Source: Bolinopsis microptera (lineage: Eukaryota; Ctenophora; Tentaculata; Lobata; Bolinopsidae). Taken from it: a stretch of 64,000 nt of DNA. The position numbers and the translations under genes were made by a program. The notes under the pieces are model-generated. The model did no database searches, was not told the DNA's origin, and saw only the letters and a program-made list of their open reading frames with translations. Below, one piece after another: positions 22,991 through 32,480 of this stretch. The stretch spans positions 9,111,460-9,175,459 of the forward strand of contig NC_087083.1 of assembly GCF_026151205.1 (NCBI RefSeq). The letters are read 5' to 3'. Position 1 is the stretch's first letter. Each line of letters begins with the position of its first letter.

Positions 22991-23589
22991 CCGGGCCAGC
23001 TAGCCGAGAAACGACCCAGACGGTCTATCATGAACCCAGTAGAAAATGAGCCGTACGAAGATTTCATCTACTAATGACGATTTAGATTGTTACTGGGACT
23101 ATTTGGAGCAACTTGCTGTCTCAAGAGTAGCTCAGACACAAACAGACACAAACAGACACAAACAGTCACCACTGTTAGAGTGACACCACTGTTAGATTCT
23201 GTCTGATAAACGTTGATATTGTCAGTGCTGTGGTGGTGAGAGGCTAGAGCAAAATGCAAAGACTTGAAAAATTAAAAATGTGAAGAATGCAAGAAATATG
23301 TGAAAAGTTAAAAAATGTTTTTAACAGCAGATATTGGAACTGAGGCGTCTAATAGAAGGTGTCAAGAGTAGGAAACTGCCGGCTTAAATTTATGGGGTTT
23401 TCAAATAAAATGATCGAAAAGTTTTAAAAATATGCAATTAAAATATAGATCTGATAATATTAAATTAAAATGTGTATTTTATAACATTCAATTTGTATGA
23501 GGGTCGGAAGCGAACTTGTAAAAAATATAAGCAAGACCTTGCATTTAAAATGTCTTTTTTGTCATCTACACGATGACCATACGAAACTG
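22991..23589. other. Intergenic, mostly 3' flank of the pseudogene
   Basis: Contains a short ACAGACACAAACAGACACAA microsatellite near 23136-23164. From about 23380 on it matches the 3' flank of paralogue 2 (18790-19140). No gene seen. Confidence 0.5.
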
Positions 23590-24121
23590 CTACGGAGAGG
23601 ACAAGTGCATAAACAACCCCTCAAGCAGTCGAGCCTGCTCAATAACAGCTAGATATAATGCATTAAAGTCAGTTAAATCCATCTTTATGCACTGGAGATG
23701 CTTGTAATCTTTATCCAGCACACAGATGTCAGGATTCATCGCAATCTCTGACTTGGATGTCCAGATGCCGTTGATATTACGGGTGAAGTCCTCCCGAGAG
23801 AACTTGTTACTGTGGAATATTCCGAAACAGTAGATGATCTTGGAAGTCCTCATCATTTCCACACCGAGTCTGTGATTATCGTAATCTAAGTTTACGTTTA
23901 GATACACATTAGTGTTTACGTTAGTCTGGTCAGCCAGTGTGGTCCCAAGGTTCGTCGTGTGGTCCCAGCAAGCTTTGATAGACTTGTTCAGTGTTCACGG
24001 GTCTAGGAGTTTCGGGGCACTTGCTAGTCTTACTAGACTTGTAGGTGGATAGCTGGGTGGAGGAGTGAAGGAGCAGGACCAGACCGATGGAAAGAAGGAG
24101 GAATTGGTTGATTCCACACAT
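23590..24121 (-). pseudogene. Six-cysteine secreted protein family, paralogue 3, frameshifted
   Basis: The ATG at 24119-24121 starts a good signal peptide and the first mature segment (SKCPETPRPVN). An insertion of about 7 bases near 23988-23997 (ACTGAAC beside an existing GAAC) then shifts the frame and a stop follows. The remaining two thirds of the family sequence is intact in another frame down to the stop at 23590. It shares the Cys-to-Tyr change (VYLN) and the HLSSP ending with paralogue 2, so they are sister copies. The TATA region is about 80 bases further away because of an insertion starting ACAGGGTGTACCACAAAAAG. Most likely dead. Confidence 0.8.
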
Positions 24122-24395
24122 CTTAGGAGTGTTTCAGCAACAACGTCTTCGCTTATACAGGGTGTACCACAAAAAGTGTGACTTTTTTTAGAAATGATAC
24201 AAAATATTATGAAGGAGCAGTTGCTAAAAAATATAGGTTAAGCTGAAGCTTTTACAAGTTCTGATATTCACTTTTATACTTGTAGTCGTACGTGGGGAGT
24301 AAACTGTTCATAGTTTAGACTCATTAGCGTATAATTGCTCAATAATTGCTCTGCTGAAGATCAGATTTAATTTAATTTAATTTAATTTAATTTAG

Positions 24396-24677
24396 GTCAG
24401 CAATATAACTTTGTATGGTAGTCTACCAAGGCTGTCAAACAAGTTACGAAGCAGGAGACTAAAAATGGTGGGACACTGCATCAGACATCCTGAGCTACTT
24501 GCCAGTGATTGAGTCTTATGGGAACCTATGCATGATAGAGCACAGCAAGGCCGGCCAAGACAAAGCTACTTGTCTATGTTACTGAAGGAAGTTGGGACGA
24601 ACTCTAAAGAGGAATTGCGAACCCTGATGCGGGACAGGGATATATGGAGGGGGTTATCTGGCGTAGATCGGACTTAG
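24396..24677 (+). mobile_element. LINE reverse-transcriptase 3' remnant
   Basis: One frame reads a typical non-LTR retrotransposon C-terminus: LPRLSNKLRSRRLKMVGHCI, then RPRQSYLSMLLKEVG, then LMRDRDIWRGLSG. It is interrupted by one in-frame TGA (after the residues ASD) and is 5'-truncated. The run ATTTA ATTTAATTTA just upstream is a microsatellite. Assignment to a non-LTR element rests on the GH...RR.RP...DR..WR pattern; the clade is not resolved. Confidence 0.7.
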
Positions 24678-24973
24678 TTCCGACTTAGTAGTATTAGTAG
24701 TATTAAAGTCAGTCATTAATTCTGTGAATAGTTTACTGTGCATTACGGTATAATTTTAGGGTTTACAAATAAAACGATCGAATATTTTTTTCAAATCATG
24801 CAAATGTAAGTATAAATTCTTCAACTTTTCATACAATTCTGTTTCATCCAAACAAATTAAAAGAGACGTCAAAAGGGTCCTGGTCATATACCAATATGCA
24901 AATAGGTTCGATGTTTAAAAAAGTAAGCAAAATAAAAAGTTAGCTGTTTGAATCCCATTTTAACAGTTTATTT

Positions 24974-25492
24974 TTAATAATCATGAGTTCCCATAAAAAG
25001 GCATTCAAGTAACCGAGCCTGCTGAATAACAGCTAGATAAAGTAAATTAAAGTCTGTTAAATCCATCTCCATGCACTGGAGATCCTTGTAGTCTCCGTCC
25101 AGTACGCAAATGTCAGGATGCTCCATGATCTCTGACTTGGATGTCCAGATGACGTTGATGATATTGATGAAATTCTCCCAAGAGAACTTGCTGCTATGGA
25201 AAAATCCAAAACAGTAGATAATCTTTGAGGTCTTTATGATTTCCAGTCCAATACGGTGGTTATCGTAATCTAAATCCATATTCAGACACACATCAGTGTT
25301 AACATTAGCCTTGGTCGCCAGCGTTATCTCCAGTTTCTTAGTATGATCCCAGCAAGTCTTGATGGACAATTTAACAGGTCTAGGAGTCAAAGTGCACTTC
25401 TGTTCTGTTCTGTAAATGGAGAGCTGGGTGGAGGAGTGAAGGAGCAGAACAAGACTAGTAGAAAAGAGGAGGTGTTGGTTGATTCCGTACAT
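24974..25492 (-). CDS. Six-cysteine secreted protein, paralogue 4
   Basis: Intronless, 172 residues. Signal peptide core LLFSTSLVLLLHSSTQLS. All six family cysteines are present (KCTL, KTCWD, DVCLN, YCFG, DICVLD, LQCMEMD) plus an extra one near the end (LLECLFMG). It ends GTHDY like paralogue 5. The ATG sits in CTCCTAAG context, and a TATA box (TTATAAAAG on the minus strand, near 25565-25575) lies about 80 bases upstream. It is the most divergent full-length copy, for example NIINVIWTSK for the usual NINGIWTSK. Probably functional; role unknown. Confidence 0.85.
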   Translation of the reverse strand: MYGINQHLLFSTSLVLLLHSSTQLSIYRTEQKCTLTPRPVKLSIKTCWDHTKKLEITLATKANVNTDVCLNMDLDYDNHRIGLEIIKTSKIIYCFGFFHSSKFSWENFINIINVIWTSKSEIMEHPDICVLDGDYKDLQCMEMDLTDFNLLYLAVIQQARLLECLFMGTHDY

Positions 25493-25575
25493 CTTAGGAG
25501 GGATTGACGACGTAACTCGGTGAACTGTGGCTTTGAAAAGTGCTTTTATTCATTTTTATTTTAGCTTTTATAAGC

Positions 25576-26349
25576 TCCTCCCCGAGGAGGAGAGAGGAGG
25601 AGTTGGAGAGAGTAGGATAATCAATGACTAGGGTGTTGTTCTTATTGCACATAATTATCGCCAACTAAAGTTGCAGCCTACTCGTTATAAGCCAAATATA
25701 GCTGAATCAAACGAATTTAAGTAAAAACGTCATCAAGTAAATTGATGTGAAGCAAATCATTCGGGTTTAACCGTTCATTTATGCACAATTTGTGTAGTTA
25801 AATATTGCAATCCCCGCAATTTAATTGTTAACGATCAACAAGACGGGTAAACGGGAAATGGTCAGTGCTACAAAATCAGGTACTGTCTCTTCTCGTGAAA
25901 TATAAATGTGCTGATCTTATTCGGATAGCACAAGCTCATAAATTTGAACGTGAGAGATCTCAATAGCATTACATATAACTCCACGATAAAGTTTGCCGCC
26001 TATCTATTTTACCTATGTTGAGATTAGTTATACTTTAAGACGGAGAGATCTGTTTGTCATTCCTCCAGCAAAGAAGCGAGTTTGAGTTGTGAGGAGTGTA
26101 GCCCCTGGTGGGTGGTGTAACGTGAAGAGATAGCATAAAATAGATAAAAAATAGTATACAATTACAATCTGTCAATGATTAATAGTAGCCGATGAGTTTA
26201 ACAGCATAATAATTAATAGTATCAGGAGAGTACGAATACTTTGTTACCAAATACCTTATTTGACCGGACATTACGTGAACGGACATAATTTTAAACGGAC
26301 ATCGAAATGAACACTTGAAGGTATTAATTTAATGTATTCAATTTAACTA
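25576..26349. other. 5' flank of paralogue 4, no gene
   Basis: A CTCCTCCCCGAGGAGGAG inverted repeat lies at about 25577-25594 beside the TATA box. The segment 25640-25860 is homologous to 28190-28430, which carries no gene. Otherwise nothing seen. Confidence 0.5.
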
Positions 26350-26440
26350 CCTTGTCGGACTTTATTTGAACGGACATTAAAATTAATGCTAGGGCTAATT
26401 CCAGCGTCCAATGAATGTCCGTTCAAATAAAGTCAGGTAA
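26350..26440. repeat. Foldback repeat with GAACGGACATT arms
   Basis: GGACTTTATTTGAACGGACAT and its inverse ATGTCCGTTCAAATAAAGTC pair across a ~40-base loop. Further GAACGGACAT copies lie at 26270-26310. Probably part of a larger degenerate MITE starting near 26250. Confidence 0.65.
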
Positions 26441-26507
26441 GGCAGAATATAAAGATTCAGATCAACTGATCTATTTTACCCTACCCCGTTACTCAGTCCC
26501 CTTTTAT

Positions 26508-26655
26508 CAGGGACAAAAGGAAATCGCGGCATGTACGGAATCGCGATTTTTCCCATTATTTGCGACAAATTTGATGTGTAGTAGTTAAAAAGTCTGTTAA
26601 AAATCGCGGTATCGCGAATTTTGGCCAAAATAATCGCGAAATCCTTTTGTCCCTG
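26508..26655. mobile_element. hAT-like MITE, 148 bp
   Basis: Starts CAGGGACAAAAGGA and ends TCCTTTTGTCCCTG, a perfect 14-bp terminal inverted repeat of the CAGGG type known from hAT elements. Perfect 8-bp target-site duplication CCTTTTAT at 26500-26507 and 26656-26663. The interior has several TCGCGATT-type motifs and no ORF. Confidence 0.92.
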
Positions 26656-27314
26656 CCTTTTATTCAACCGATAATGAACCATTGAGGATGAAGAAGTGTT
26701 TCCGGACTGAGAAGATTTTTTAAAGAGGAAGAGGAGGGCTCATAAGTCAAGAAGGAGATAACGGGTATTTCAATAACAAAAAGGGTTAATGCTAGTCCTT
26801 CTCGCTTCTTTTTAGTTTTTATCAAATATCTTTGTCGCAATGTAGTACTATAGTAGCGGGGTAGTACATAGTACATACTGTGTTTCATTTCGTTTTGACT
26901 GTACTCCATTTATATTTTCAACTTAACATTCAGAGGTTGAAAACATGCAAAAGGTCTCAAAACATCCAGATTGCCTCTTGCAATCTGTGATGAACCGACC
27001 AAAACAAGATCCGGAAATTTATAGGTTTAAGAGGGTTACAATTGGGCTACCAACAACAGTATTAAATTGAATGCTAAAAAACTAAATATACAAAGTCTTT
27101 TCTGCTCAGAAAAAGGACATTCGCACTACGAACGTTTTCAACAAACTGGAGTACTAGCTTTATAGCAAACTTGAAAGCTAAATGCATGCTTAATGTACAA
27201 CCTGCCTAGGTTAATCCAGATGAAATCTGGAATTACAAGTTTAGTGACAGCGCTTCTCTTCATTTATCTCTATCACGCATGAGCAAACGCAGCTGGTCAG
27301 GTTCCATTTCATGA

Positions 27315-27638
27315 GTGTCTTCTAGTAAAACGTCCGGGAAGGTCTTATGCGGTCGTCCTCAATGTACAAAGTTTAATCTAATACCAATGTACAAAGTTTA
27401 CTCTAATACAGAATACTGCACCACTACAGGAGCATTTTTTTTCATTGGCCCAAAGCTGTATAACAAAACAGTTAATATTGTAAACAAGGATAAAAACAGT
27501 ACAACTTTCCTACAAGACAAATTCTTAAATTCAGTCAAGTATTCAGTCAAATTGGAGAAATTAAAATGTTGTACTATTAGAAAATTAAATAATTTGCTAC
27601 ATCACACGTTGATAACAACGAGCAACAAATATCTATAA
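27315..27638 (+). mobile_element. LINE-type ORF2 C-terminal remnant
   Basis: Translation contains YSNTEYCTTTGAFFFIGPKL, then STTFLQDKFLNSV, resembling the thumb end of CR1/L2-like reverse transcriptases (aromatic-FF-GPKLYN, then a short Lys-rich tail). Truncated 5' and with no poly-A tail seen. The class is moderately sure; it could also be a different retroelement. Confidence 0.5.
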
Positions 27639-27671
27639 TTACAAAACGTTTATCGCAGAACGAAACGTGAC

Positions 27672-27825
27672 GGACCTTTACCGATAGTTGAAATTCGACA
27701 TCTAGCGTCATTATATAGCGTCAGCTAGCATGAGACGGTGAGATGTCGCCTGATGATGATAGATGCAGACGTTAGATAACGCTATATGACGCTAGATGTC
27801 GAATTTCAACTATCGGTAAAGGTCC
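27672..27825. mobile_element. Foldback MITE, family A, 154 bp
   Basis: Terminal inverted repeats GGACCTTTACCGATAGTTG and CAACTATCGGTAAAGGTCC, continuing inward with matching ATGTCGAATTT/AAATTCGACAT and GACGCTAGATG-type units. Perfect 8-bp duplication AACGTGAC at 27664-27671 and 27826-27833. No ORF. Confidence 0.92.
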
Positions 27826-28049
27826 AACGTGACTACCTTCGAGTTTTTTACAATGCTACACACAATCGCAAAAATGTCACTGCTATTTTCATGATTTAAT
27901 ATCATTATCTGCGCGCATTCTTTCAGACCCTGTGTCAATGTTATGAATTTATGTAAAATATAAGAACTGTTTTAATGTGCTGGATAGTGCTATTAATATT
28001 AAATTTATGTTGATTGTAATTAATCATTTTAAGGCGTTAATGCCGAGTA

Positions 28050-28440
28050 TAGTTGCCCCCAACGAAGACTGTACTAGGCAAAGTGAAGCTTTTGCAGCTG
28101 ATTTTAACTAAAGTACTAACAATCAGTTTTCAAAATTTAATTTATTTTATTTTCACTTTTATACGCTTCACGTATAAAATACTTTGTATTATTGTGACTG
28201 ATAGTGATAATTCGTGGAATAAGGTGTTTTCCTGTGCAGTCAATAAGTCAATATGCAATACTCACCGTTGATATTACAAGATTAGGCTTCAATTTAGCAA
28301 TTTAAATAAAGGCGTCATCAAATAAATCAACATGAACCAGATCATTAATAGTTAAACAAACCACTTACGCGGCACGGTTTGTACAATCTTTGCAATTAAA
28401 CTGTCCAACATCAAACAAGATTGTTAAATAGTTGGTTTCT
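28050..28440. other. Relic of a secreted-family promoter and 5' flank
   Basis: 28085-28165 (AGTGAAGCTTTTGCAGCTG, then TTTTCACTTTTATACG) resembles the minus-strand upstream regions of paralogues 2 and 3 (CTGAAGCTTTTACGATTT, then ATTCACTTTTATACTTG). 28190-28430 matches the upstream region of paralogue 4 (for example CGTCATCAAATAAATC against CGTCATCAAGTAAATT). No coding region follows below 28050, so a gene copy seems to have been lost, or only its flank was duplicated. Confidence 0.55.
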
Positions 28441-28610
28441 TTGAAGCATGTACTCTTTATTATACTAACATTACTGTCATTATTGATCCAACTTCATCAT
28501 CAGTTCTGATGACGTAATTATCCACCATCATTCATCTAAACATTAAGTAAAACGTTTTAGGGGACCTAACTTTGGGAGTAGCACCCAGCATACTAATGTT
28601 TTTGTTTCAG

Positions 28611-29631
28611 GTCAGAATATCTAACCCAACTCCAACAGGGCGACGGAATTATACACTCCTGAATCCTTGCGAGAGTTCAAGATTCGATACGATGAAGAAA
28701 AAAAGCTAGAACAGCTGAAGAAAGAGGATTTGGAGGATTTGTTGGGTTCGGATCTCCACCTGCACCAACACCTGCTGAGACTGAACAGGTATGTAGTGCA
28801 AATTTATTATACTCTGAGATGTAAAACATCTTTGTTTTTTTAGTTTTTAATAAGGTATAACTGTAGTTTTTGCCTGTAAATATATTATAATTCCTCCCGT
28901 ATAATTGCAGTTCGCTATCTCCGATAGCAATTTCAAAAATCGTATTTCTGATCATTCTGGCTATATAGCATTAGTCTAAAATATTTGTAATTCATCCAAT
29001 AAATTTTAACGTAAAATACAAAGTATTATCGCAGTAACCAGGATAAAATCGGAAGAAAATTATAATAATAATATGATAACATATTAACGTCAGCTTTCCT
29101 TTTGTAGCTCTCAATCAACCACGCTTTCCAGGTCCTTCTTTGCTTCTTGTATTACCTAGGTAATATCAAATTCAATTCAACCAATATTCATACAATAGCT
29201 TCGATACCACATTTCGTGCACTGAAAACTTGTATTTGTAGAACTCAAGTCTAGACAGCCAATTTACATATTCTAACAGAGCTAGCAAAGCTTATAGTTAT
29301 AACTATAAGCTTTTTTAGCTCTGTTAGAATATGTAAATTAGTAATAATTATGTATGCCGCTCTGACATTTATAGTAGCTAGTACCATTTTTGGTTACTAG
29401 TTGCTAATATGAGCGGGATATAAATACTTTGTTATTATTATTATTATTATTATAAATACTTACAGAACATTCCAGATCAATATCCTGGAAGTTTCCATTT
29501 CTAGTTCCTCTCACTCGATCACTCTGTGGTCATCAAACAATCCCAAGTCCACTGTGATCATTGTACAGAGACCATCTTTTGACAGCGCATCTACCTCACC
29601 TCCAGAATCAGCTCCTTTGAATAGAAGATAA
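28611..29631 (+). CDS. Hypothetical small protein, three 3' exons joined
   Basis: Three exons join with matching phase: one ending at 28790 (coding ESLREFKIRYDEEKKLEQLK, then KEDLEDLLGSDLHL), then 29108-29131, then 29466-29631 to the stop; the end reads STVIIVQRPSFDSAS. A strong acceptor (TTTTTGTTTCAG) sits at 28610, but from it the coding frame meets a stop, while another frame stays open and contains NPTPTGRRNYT. Either the exon starts later (AG at 28637-28638) or there is a small indel near 28655. The charged helix (IRYDEEKKLEQLKKEDLE) looks like a coiled coil. The 5' end is not found. Product unknown. Confidence 0.5.
29261..29339. repeat. Long hairpin in AT-rich DNA
   Basis: ATTTACATATTCTAACAGAG pairs with CTCTGTTAGAATATGTAAAT and continues through AGCTTATAGTTATAACTATAAGCT at the centre, a nearly perfect 79-base palindrome. 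Lies in the last intron of the small gene. Confidence 0.85.
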
Positions 29632-29706
29632 TTGGATTAGATTGGATTGGATTAGATTGGATTGGATTGGATTGGATTGGATTGGATTAGATTGGATTGG
29701 ATTGGT
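29629..29706. repeat. Microsatellite (ATTGG)n
   Basis: About 15 units of ATTGG with some ATTAG, starting directly at the stop codon of the preceding gene. Confidence 0.9.
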
Positions 29707-29949
29707 TTGTGGTTTCTTCACCCAAATTCAGGAGAATGTTTCTGTAGGAACTGAAACAAATCTTAACAAAGTTTCCAGCAGTGACCTATATATAGCTATA
29801 TAGGATCTCCTGTCACTCTCTTCTGTGGTGAACATACAACTCCCAACAGGAAGCAATACCAAAGACCTTCAACTCCATGATCAAAAATCCACATAAACCT
29901 CTGAATAAAACTGTCACAAAGGAAAACGCGTCTTGTGAATTGAACTCCC

Positions 29950-30535
29950 TCCCCTTTCCAACAGATTAAGATGGTAGGTGGGGTAACACTGAGCTAAAGT
30001 CGCCTCTTTCGAATTCCTCCCCAACAGATTGAGATGGTAGGTGGGGTAACACTGAGCTAAAGTCGCCTCTTTCGCATTCCTCCCCAACAGATTAAGATGG
30101 TAGGTGGGGTAACACTGAGCTAAAGTCGCCTCTTTCGCATTCCTCCCCAACAGATTAAGATGGTAGGTGGGGTAACACTGAACTAAAGTCGCCTCTTTCG
30201 CATTCCTCCCCAACAGATTGAGATGGTAGGTGGGGGTAACACTGAGCTAAAGTCGCCTCTTTCGAATTCCTCCCCAACAGATTGAGATGGTAGGTGGGGT
30301 AACACTGAGCTAAAGTCGCCTCTTTCGCATTCCTCCCCAACAGATTGAGATGGTAGGTGGGGTAACACTGAGCTAAAGTCGCCTCTTTCGCATTCCTCCC
30401 CAACAGATTGAGATGGTAGGTGGGGTAACACTGAGCTAAAGTCGCCTCTTTCGCATTCCTCCCGAACAGATTAAGATGGTAGGTGGGGTAACACTGAGCT
30501 AAAGTCGCCTCTTCCGCATTCCTCCCCAAAACCCA
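29950..30535. repeat. Minisatellite, 63-bp unit, about 9 copies
   Basis: Unit: ACAGATTGAGATGGTAGGTG, then GGGTAACACTGAGCTAAAGT, then CGCCTCTTTCGCATTCCTCCCCA. The unit is 21 codons; on the minus strand it reads repeating GRNAKEATLAQCYPTYHLNLL. One unit near 30230 has an extra G that breaks this frame. There is no clear start, so I treat it as non-coding. Confidence 0.9.
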
Positions 30536-31960
30536 TCTGTCAGCTTCTGTAGAATAGCTCATATTCCTGGCACTACAAATCTCCATCATTGCCAATCTAG
30601 ACACTTCCTCGTATTAAACATACATCCAATTCACTGTTATAAAGTTATTATAGATTAGGCCAACTATTGACGCACCTCTACAGTGTTTAGTTTTACAGTG
30701 TTTCAGGCTCTCCCTATACATTGTGTATGAAACAATAGGGAGTTGCCAAGGACCGCGACCCTGGCATGCGGTGACAAGAACAATAGTGCTGATCACACGT
30801 GTTGTCAGGGCGGATTTTCAAACTGGGCAACGTAGTTTGGTAATAGCACAGGACTTGGTAATAGTACAAAATAAACACGCGCAAAAAACGAAAACCACGT
30901 GGCACCACCAAACACAGTCTCTGCACAACAATCACCACAATCCCGGCTCATTCCGGCGTATTCCGCCACTGATCGGTGTATCCCCACGTGACCCGCTTTA
31001 CAGACCATGTGACCACGCTTTACAGACCACGTGATGCCTGTTCCCCTGTGGAGGGAAGACAGGCTGGCGTCCCTCCGCCTTTGTCAGGGGTTTATTCCTT
31101 CTTTACGAACCAGGGAACTACCTAACTACAATAGGCTTCAGTGCAAATCTACCACGCGCTAGTGCACAATGAGAGAGGAGGAGAGATAGAGACAATGGTC
31201 CTGATCTCCCCCAGCGCTGATCCCTCGCCGAGTAGAGTTGGGAGACCACTAGTGAGTAGTGGCGTTTAATCCGAACTAGTGCTGTGTGGAGTCGCACCCC
31301 ACACCAGTTGTCATGGCAACCCACATGAGTTGTCGGGAAGGGGTGGTTCTCCACGCGTCGTTGGTTGCTATACCGACGATTAATGTCACACGTGGAGGTT
31401 TGGTGAGATTTGTAGTGAGCATTATCACAGCTTGTCTAGTCTCTATTAGTCATCAGTCTAGTTCGCTAATTAATATAATTCGATTGGATCAGTAGTTTGT
31501 TTTGTTATCAAACCACAAGCTTATTGAGCGTTAGATTAGCACTGTGCTTTGTCGTTCCTTACTGTTATAAGTAACTTAATTATCAGTGAAAGCAATGCTT
31601 GCTGCATATAATGCAATCTTTAACCAACTTTAATCTGTTTATTTCCCTTAATTAAATTTAGCCATTGTTTGTTGATCCTACAGTCAAGTTTCTCCGAGAT
31701 TTTAAGATCGCTTTTAATTCGTATTACGAATTGTTTAACTATTAACTAATTACTTTATTGGGTTATTGTGGAATTAGGCTCCTGGTTGTATTTTGTAATT
31801 GCTGTATTGATTAAGCTTTCTACAGGAGCAAGCTCCGAAAGTAAAAGTAAAAGCAAAAGTTTGCAGTACCAGTTATTGGGATACACCGTACAAAATTTAA
31901 CATGAAAATACACCGTGCAAAAGTGCAAAATATACCGTATGAAATAGATTTTCATCCGCA
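30536..31960. other. Intergenic, no gene; CACGTG and CATGTG sites
   Basis: Several CACGTG/CATGTG sites around 30960-31035 (CCACGTGACC, CCATGTGACC, CCACGTGATG), each next to TTTACAGACC. Short ORFs without coding character. Nothing else recognised. Confidence 0.4.
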
Positions 31961-32021
31961 TAATAATCAGTTAAAATTGAAATACGACTATATCCCGTAT
32001 TTCACTTTTAACTGATTATTA
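31961..32021. repeat. Hairpin, ~24-bp stem
   Basis: TAATAATCAGTTAAAATTGA (then AATAC) pairs with GTATTTCACTTTTAACTGAT (then TATT) across an 11-base loop, with a few mismatches. Confidence 0.75.
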
Positions 32022-32480
32022 ATATCATGCAAATCTATTTTATGCGGTATATTTTTATAAACAAATATTTATTTTCTTATAAAGTTATAAAGTTATAACA
32101 GTCTAGAAAACACTTTTGATTTTAAATAATGCTGACTGAATTACGAAAGTCACTAGCCAGTAACTAAATCGTAAATTTTAACGAATAATTTGATAAATGA
32201 CCATCGACCAAGTAGTACGATTTATCAAAATTTCATGTCCTTATCAAAATTTAAATTCGTCTCTGGATTTACAGGTTAACCTCAAAGTGTATCATAGTGA
32301 AAATGACTGTGTAATTAACGTATTAACAATTTTCACAGTGGGATAAATATCATAAGATATCATGCAAAAATTGAAAGGGTTTCTTTAATTAGTTTCGATT
32401 ATGAGCACAATTGATGTTGATTGCAATCCAATTAAAAGTAGTAAAATATCTAAATATTTTGATCTTGATTGACAATATAC

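Noticed and set aside
30155-30604. Real protein gene on the minus strand over the 63-bp repeats
   Set aside because: No splice signals or unique coding sequence around it, and one unit breaks the frame. Kept as a repeat with a note.
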